A stretch of DNA of 6,520 nt, from assembly GCA_027026055.1 (NCBI GenBank), contig JALVPA010000050.1, positions 1 to 6,520 on the forward strand, in the 5' to 3' direction. Positions 5,325 to 6,520 of the stretch are shown in pieces. The first letter of the stretch is position 1. Each line of letters begins with the position of its first letter. The notes beneath the pieces are model-generated. The model saw nothing but the letters and a program-made list of their open reading frames with translations, made no database searches and had not been told where the DNA came from. The position numbers were made by a program, and so were the translations under genes. The DNA is from Campylobacteraceae bacterium. GTDB taxonomy: Bacteria > Campylobacterota > Campylobacteria > Campylobacterales > Sulfurovaceae.

Positions 5325-6435
5325 ACCGCTCTTCTTTCTCGTACAATGCCGTCAGTGTCTGCCGAATCGCTCTGTTTTGCTCCGAAACGATACGGGCGAA
5401 AGCGGCAAGCTTCTCGACGATTCCGCCTACCTCTTCGTCTATTTTTTCGAAAGTTCGATCGACCGTGACGTCGAAGCGTTGAAGATCCTCTTCGAGCCTG
5501 CGTGCCGTACGGTTGAACGTCTCGATATTGTGCCGCATCGTTTCGACAGCGTCGACGCCTTCTTTGTGCAGATAGATCTTCTCGAGAGTGTCGCGCAACT
5601 GTGTCGTAACCGTTTGAATCTGTGCGGCGACTTCCGAGAAGCGTTCCGAGGTCTCTCCGACGATCAATGTAAAATGTTTCATATACTGTTCGTTCATCTC
5701 GCGAATGAAATCGAGATTGAAGGTCTCTTTGAGCGTTTCGACGATCTCCTTGTCTTTGAGTGCGTTTTGCATATGCTCGTGCTTGATGAGTTCCGCCTTT
5801 TTCCACACCCGATCGCCGTAAAGTTTTTCGAGTGCCAAAAGATTTTTTTCGATACGGCTTTGTCCTCTTTTTTCGAAAAAGGTCCAGATCAAAGAAAGAG
5901 CGATCCCGTATATCGAAGCGTAAAACGCGGTACCGATACCCGAGAGCATGACGGAAATCTCCTTATCCAACGCATCGATGTCCTCTACCGTAAAATCGGG
6001 CATCGAGACGGCAATGGCGACGAACGTCCCCAGTATGCCCAACATGGGAAAAACGGAGGATGCGACTTTGGCGAAATTGTCGTTGCGGATATCTCTATAA
6101 AAGGTTTCCATAAATTCGGCGATATCGAGTGTCGATTTGGTTTTGCCCATAATGGTCAGTGCATTCGCTTCGAGCGCTTCGTACAACGCTTTTTCCATCG
6201 TCGTAAAATCGTTGCGTATCTTACAAGCGCCAAACGCGGCGTTATGTCTCGCAAAAGCGGTAAAAACGACAAAAATAAACCCGATGATACCCAAGGTATA
6301 AAGCGGTACGTACAGAGGCAATATCCCTGCGTACCCCGCCGCCAAAAACGCCAAAAACATCGCCGGAAGCGCTACTATGGCAAAAAACGTCGGTACACAG
6401 CTTCGCTTCGGTTTGGTTTGTACTATCTCTATCAT
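5302..6435 (-). CDS. MotA/TolQ/ExbB-family proton channel protein with long C-terminal coiled-coil tail
   Basis: The protein has 377 residues. Four membrane helices are visible at about 14-38, 41-62, 124-145 and 162-187, with a cytoplasmic loop of ~60 residues between the second and third. The third helix holds F129-P-M-L-G-I-L-G-T137 and the fourth S165-G-I-G-T169, followed by small residues. These are the two conserved segments of the family, and T137 and T169 sit where ion-path threonines occur. The helix count and loop placement resemble MotA more than ExbB. After the last helix comes a highly charged, helix-rich tail of ~190 residues (188-377), which would be cytoplasmic and longer than in flagellar MotA, TolQ or ExbB. 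The start is supported by GAGGG (6441-6445), 5 bases before ATG. It is the first gene of a leftward operon whose next gene encodes the expected single-helix stator partner. ZorA of Zorya defence also combines a channel with a long tail, but no family-specific residue ties this protein to it. Confidence 0.88.
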   Translation of the reverse strand: MIEIVQTKPKRSCVPTFFAIVALPAMFLAFLAAGYAGILPLYVPLYTLGIIGFIFVVFTAFARHNAAFGACKIRNDFTTMEKALYEALEANALTIMGKTKSTLDIAEFMETFYRDIRNDNFAKVASSVFPMLGILGTFVAIAVSMPDFTVEDIDALDKEISVMLSGIGTAFYASIYGIALSLIWTFFEKRGQSRIEKNLLALEKLYGDRVWKKAELIKHEHMQNALKDKEIVETLKETFNLDFIREMNEQYMKHFTLIVGETSERFSEVAAQIQTVTTQLRDTLEKIYLHKEGVDAVETMRHNIETFNRTARRLEEDLQRFDVTVDRTFEKIDEEVGGIVEKLAAFARIVSEQNRAIRQTLTALYEKEERYEDTTRH

Positions 6436-6454
6436 ATTATCCCTCGTTCGTTAC

Positions 6455-6464
6455 GTTACGTAAC
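6455..6464. repeat. 10-base palindrome GTTACGTAAC upstream of the motor operon
   Basis: GTTACGTAAC is a perfect palindrome 20 bases upstream of the channel gene start. TTACGT occurs at 6451-6456, again inside the palindrome at 6456-6461, and once more at 6475-6480. The copies flank the candidate -10 box at 6463-6468, a position suited to an operator. No regulator can be named. Confidence 0.35.
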
Positions 6465-6491
6465 TATAACACCCTTACGTTAATCGCCCAA
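6463..6491 (-). promoter_or_regulatory. Possible weak sigma70 promoter of the motor operon
   Basis: Leftward, TATAGT (6463-6468) matches the -10 consensus at five of six positions, and TTGGGC (6486-6491) is a poor -35 with a 17-base spacer. A start near 6456 would give a ~20-base leader. If an upstream gene ends close to here, the operon could instead be transcribed from further right. Confidence 0.3.
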
Positions 6492-6520
6492 TACCAATCT
6501 TTCGCCGAAGGGTATCTCCC

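Noticed and set aside
4191..6435. A complete Zorya defence system
   Set aside because: Only a channel/stator pair is present; no ZorC, ZorD helicase or ZorE nuclease lies in the window, and no residue specific to ZorA or ZorB was identified.
5281..6483. 400-codon open frame on the plus strand, antisense to the channel protein gene
   Set aside because: It is opposite a gene with clear membrane helices, family motifs and a ribosome binding site. Its own product has no recognisable domain and an implausible composition, and high GC at third positions explains the open antisense frame.
6503..6520. CGCCGAAGG resembling the conserved core of a glycine riboswitch
   Set aside because: The match is only a short string at the window edge, the rest of the aptamer cannot be seen, and the sequence is equally readable as coding on the minus strand.

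Overview
The window looks like a chromosomal housekeeping region of a Gram-negative bacterium, most likely a Campylobacterota (Epsilonproteobacteria) member of the Sulfurovum/Sulfurimonas/Nitratifractor kind. This placement is an inference. It rests on moderate G+C, very tight operons, AT-rich promoter spacers, and a small purine-type phosphoribosyltransferase and MltG that resemble the epsilonproteobacterial versions as I remember them. No database search was made. I see no rRNA, tRNA, CRISPR array, insertion sequence or phage gene.

Layout, left to right. (1) Positions 1-121, minus strand: the start of a DUF2089 zinc-ribbon protein, with a TTG start, a good ribosome binding site and a near-consensus sigma70 promoter at 151-179. 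(2) Positions 122-358: a divergent AT-rich intergenic region with an inverted repeat (TTTGTAT-N8-ATACAAA) and a weak -10-like element facing right. (3) Positions 359-3986, plus strand: a compact five-gene run: ychF (GTPase/ATPase), a DUF302 lipoprotein, a DUF1456 (YehS-like) protein, a phosphoribosyltransferase, and mltG (endolytic murein transglycosylase). Gaps are 10, -4, 4 and 3 bases, so the run is almost certainly one transcript with translational coupling. (4) Positions 3983-6435, minus strand: a convergent three-gene operon. It reads from a MotA/TolQ/ExbB-type channel protein with a long cytoplasmic coiled-coil tail, through a MotB/OmpA-type stator protein with a long periplasmic coiled coil, to a 72-residue protein of unknown function. 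Neighbouring genes overlap by 23 and 11 bases, and the last stop codon overlaps the mltG stop codon by 4 bases. (5) Positions 6436-6520: a short upstream region with a palindrome, a possible promoter, and possibly the end of another gene.

How the genes work together. The rightward operon mixes a ribosome-associated P-loop protein, purine salvage and cell-wall glycan cutting; co-transcription suggests shared growth control rather than one pathway. The leftward operon encodes a complete two-component proton-driven motor unit (channel plus peptidoglycan-anchored stator). It is not obviously flagellar, because the channel protein has an extra ~190-residue C-terminal tail and the stator has an extra ~165-residue helical stalk. 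It recalls the 5:2 ion-driven motor class that includes ExbBD, TolQR, MotAB and the Zorya ZorAB defence motor, but no ZorC, ZorD or ZorE partner lies in the window. This motor pair and its small third gene are the most interesting content here.
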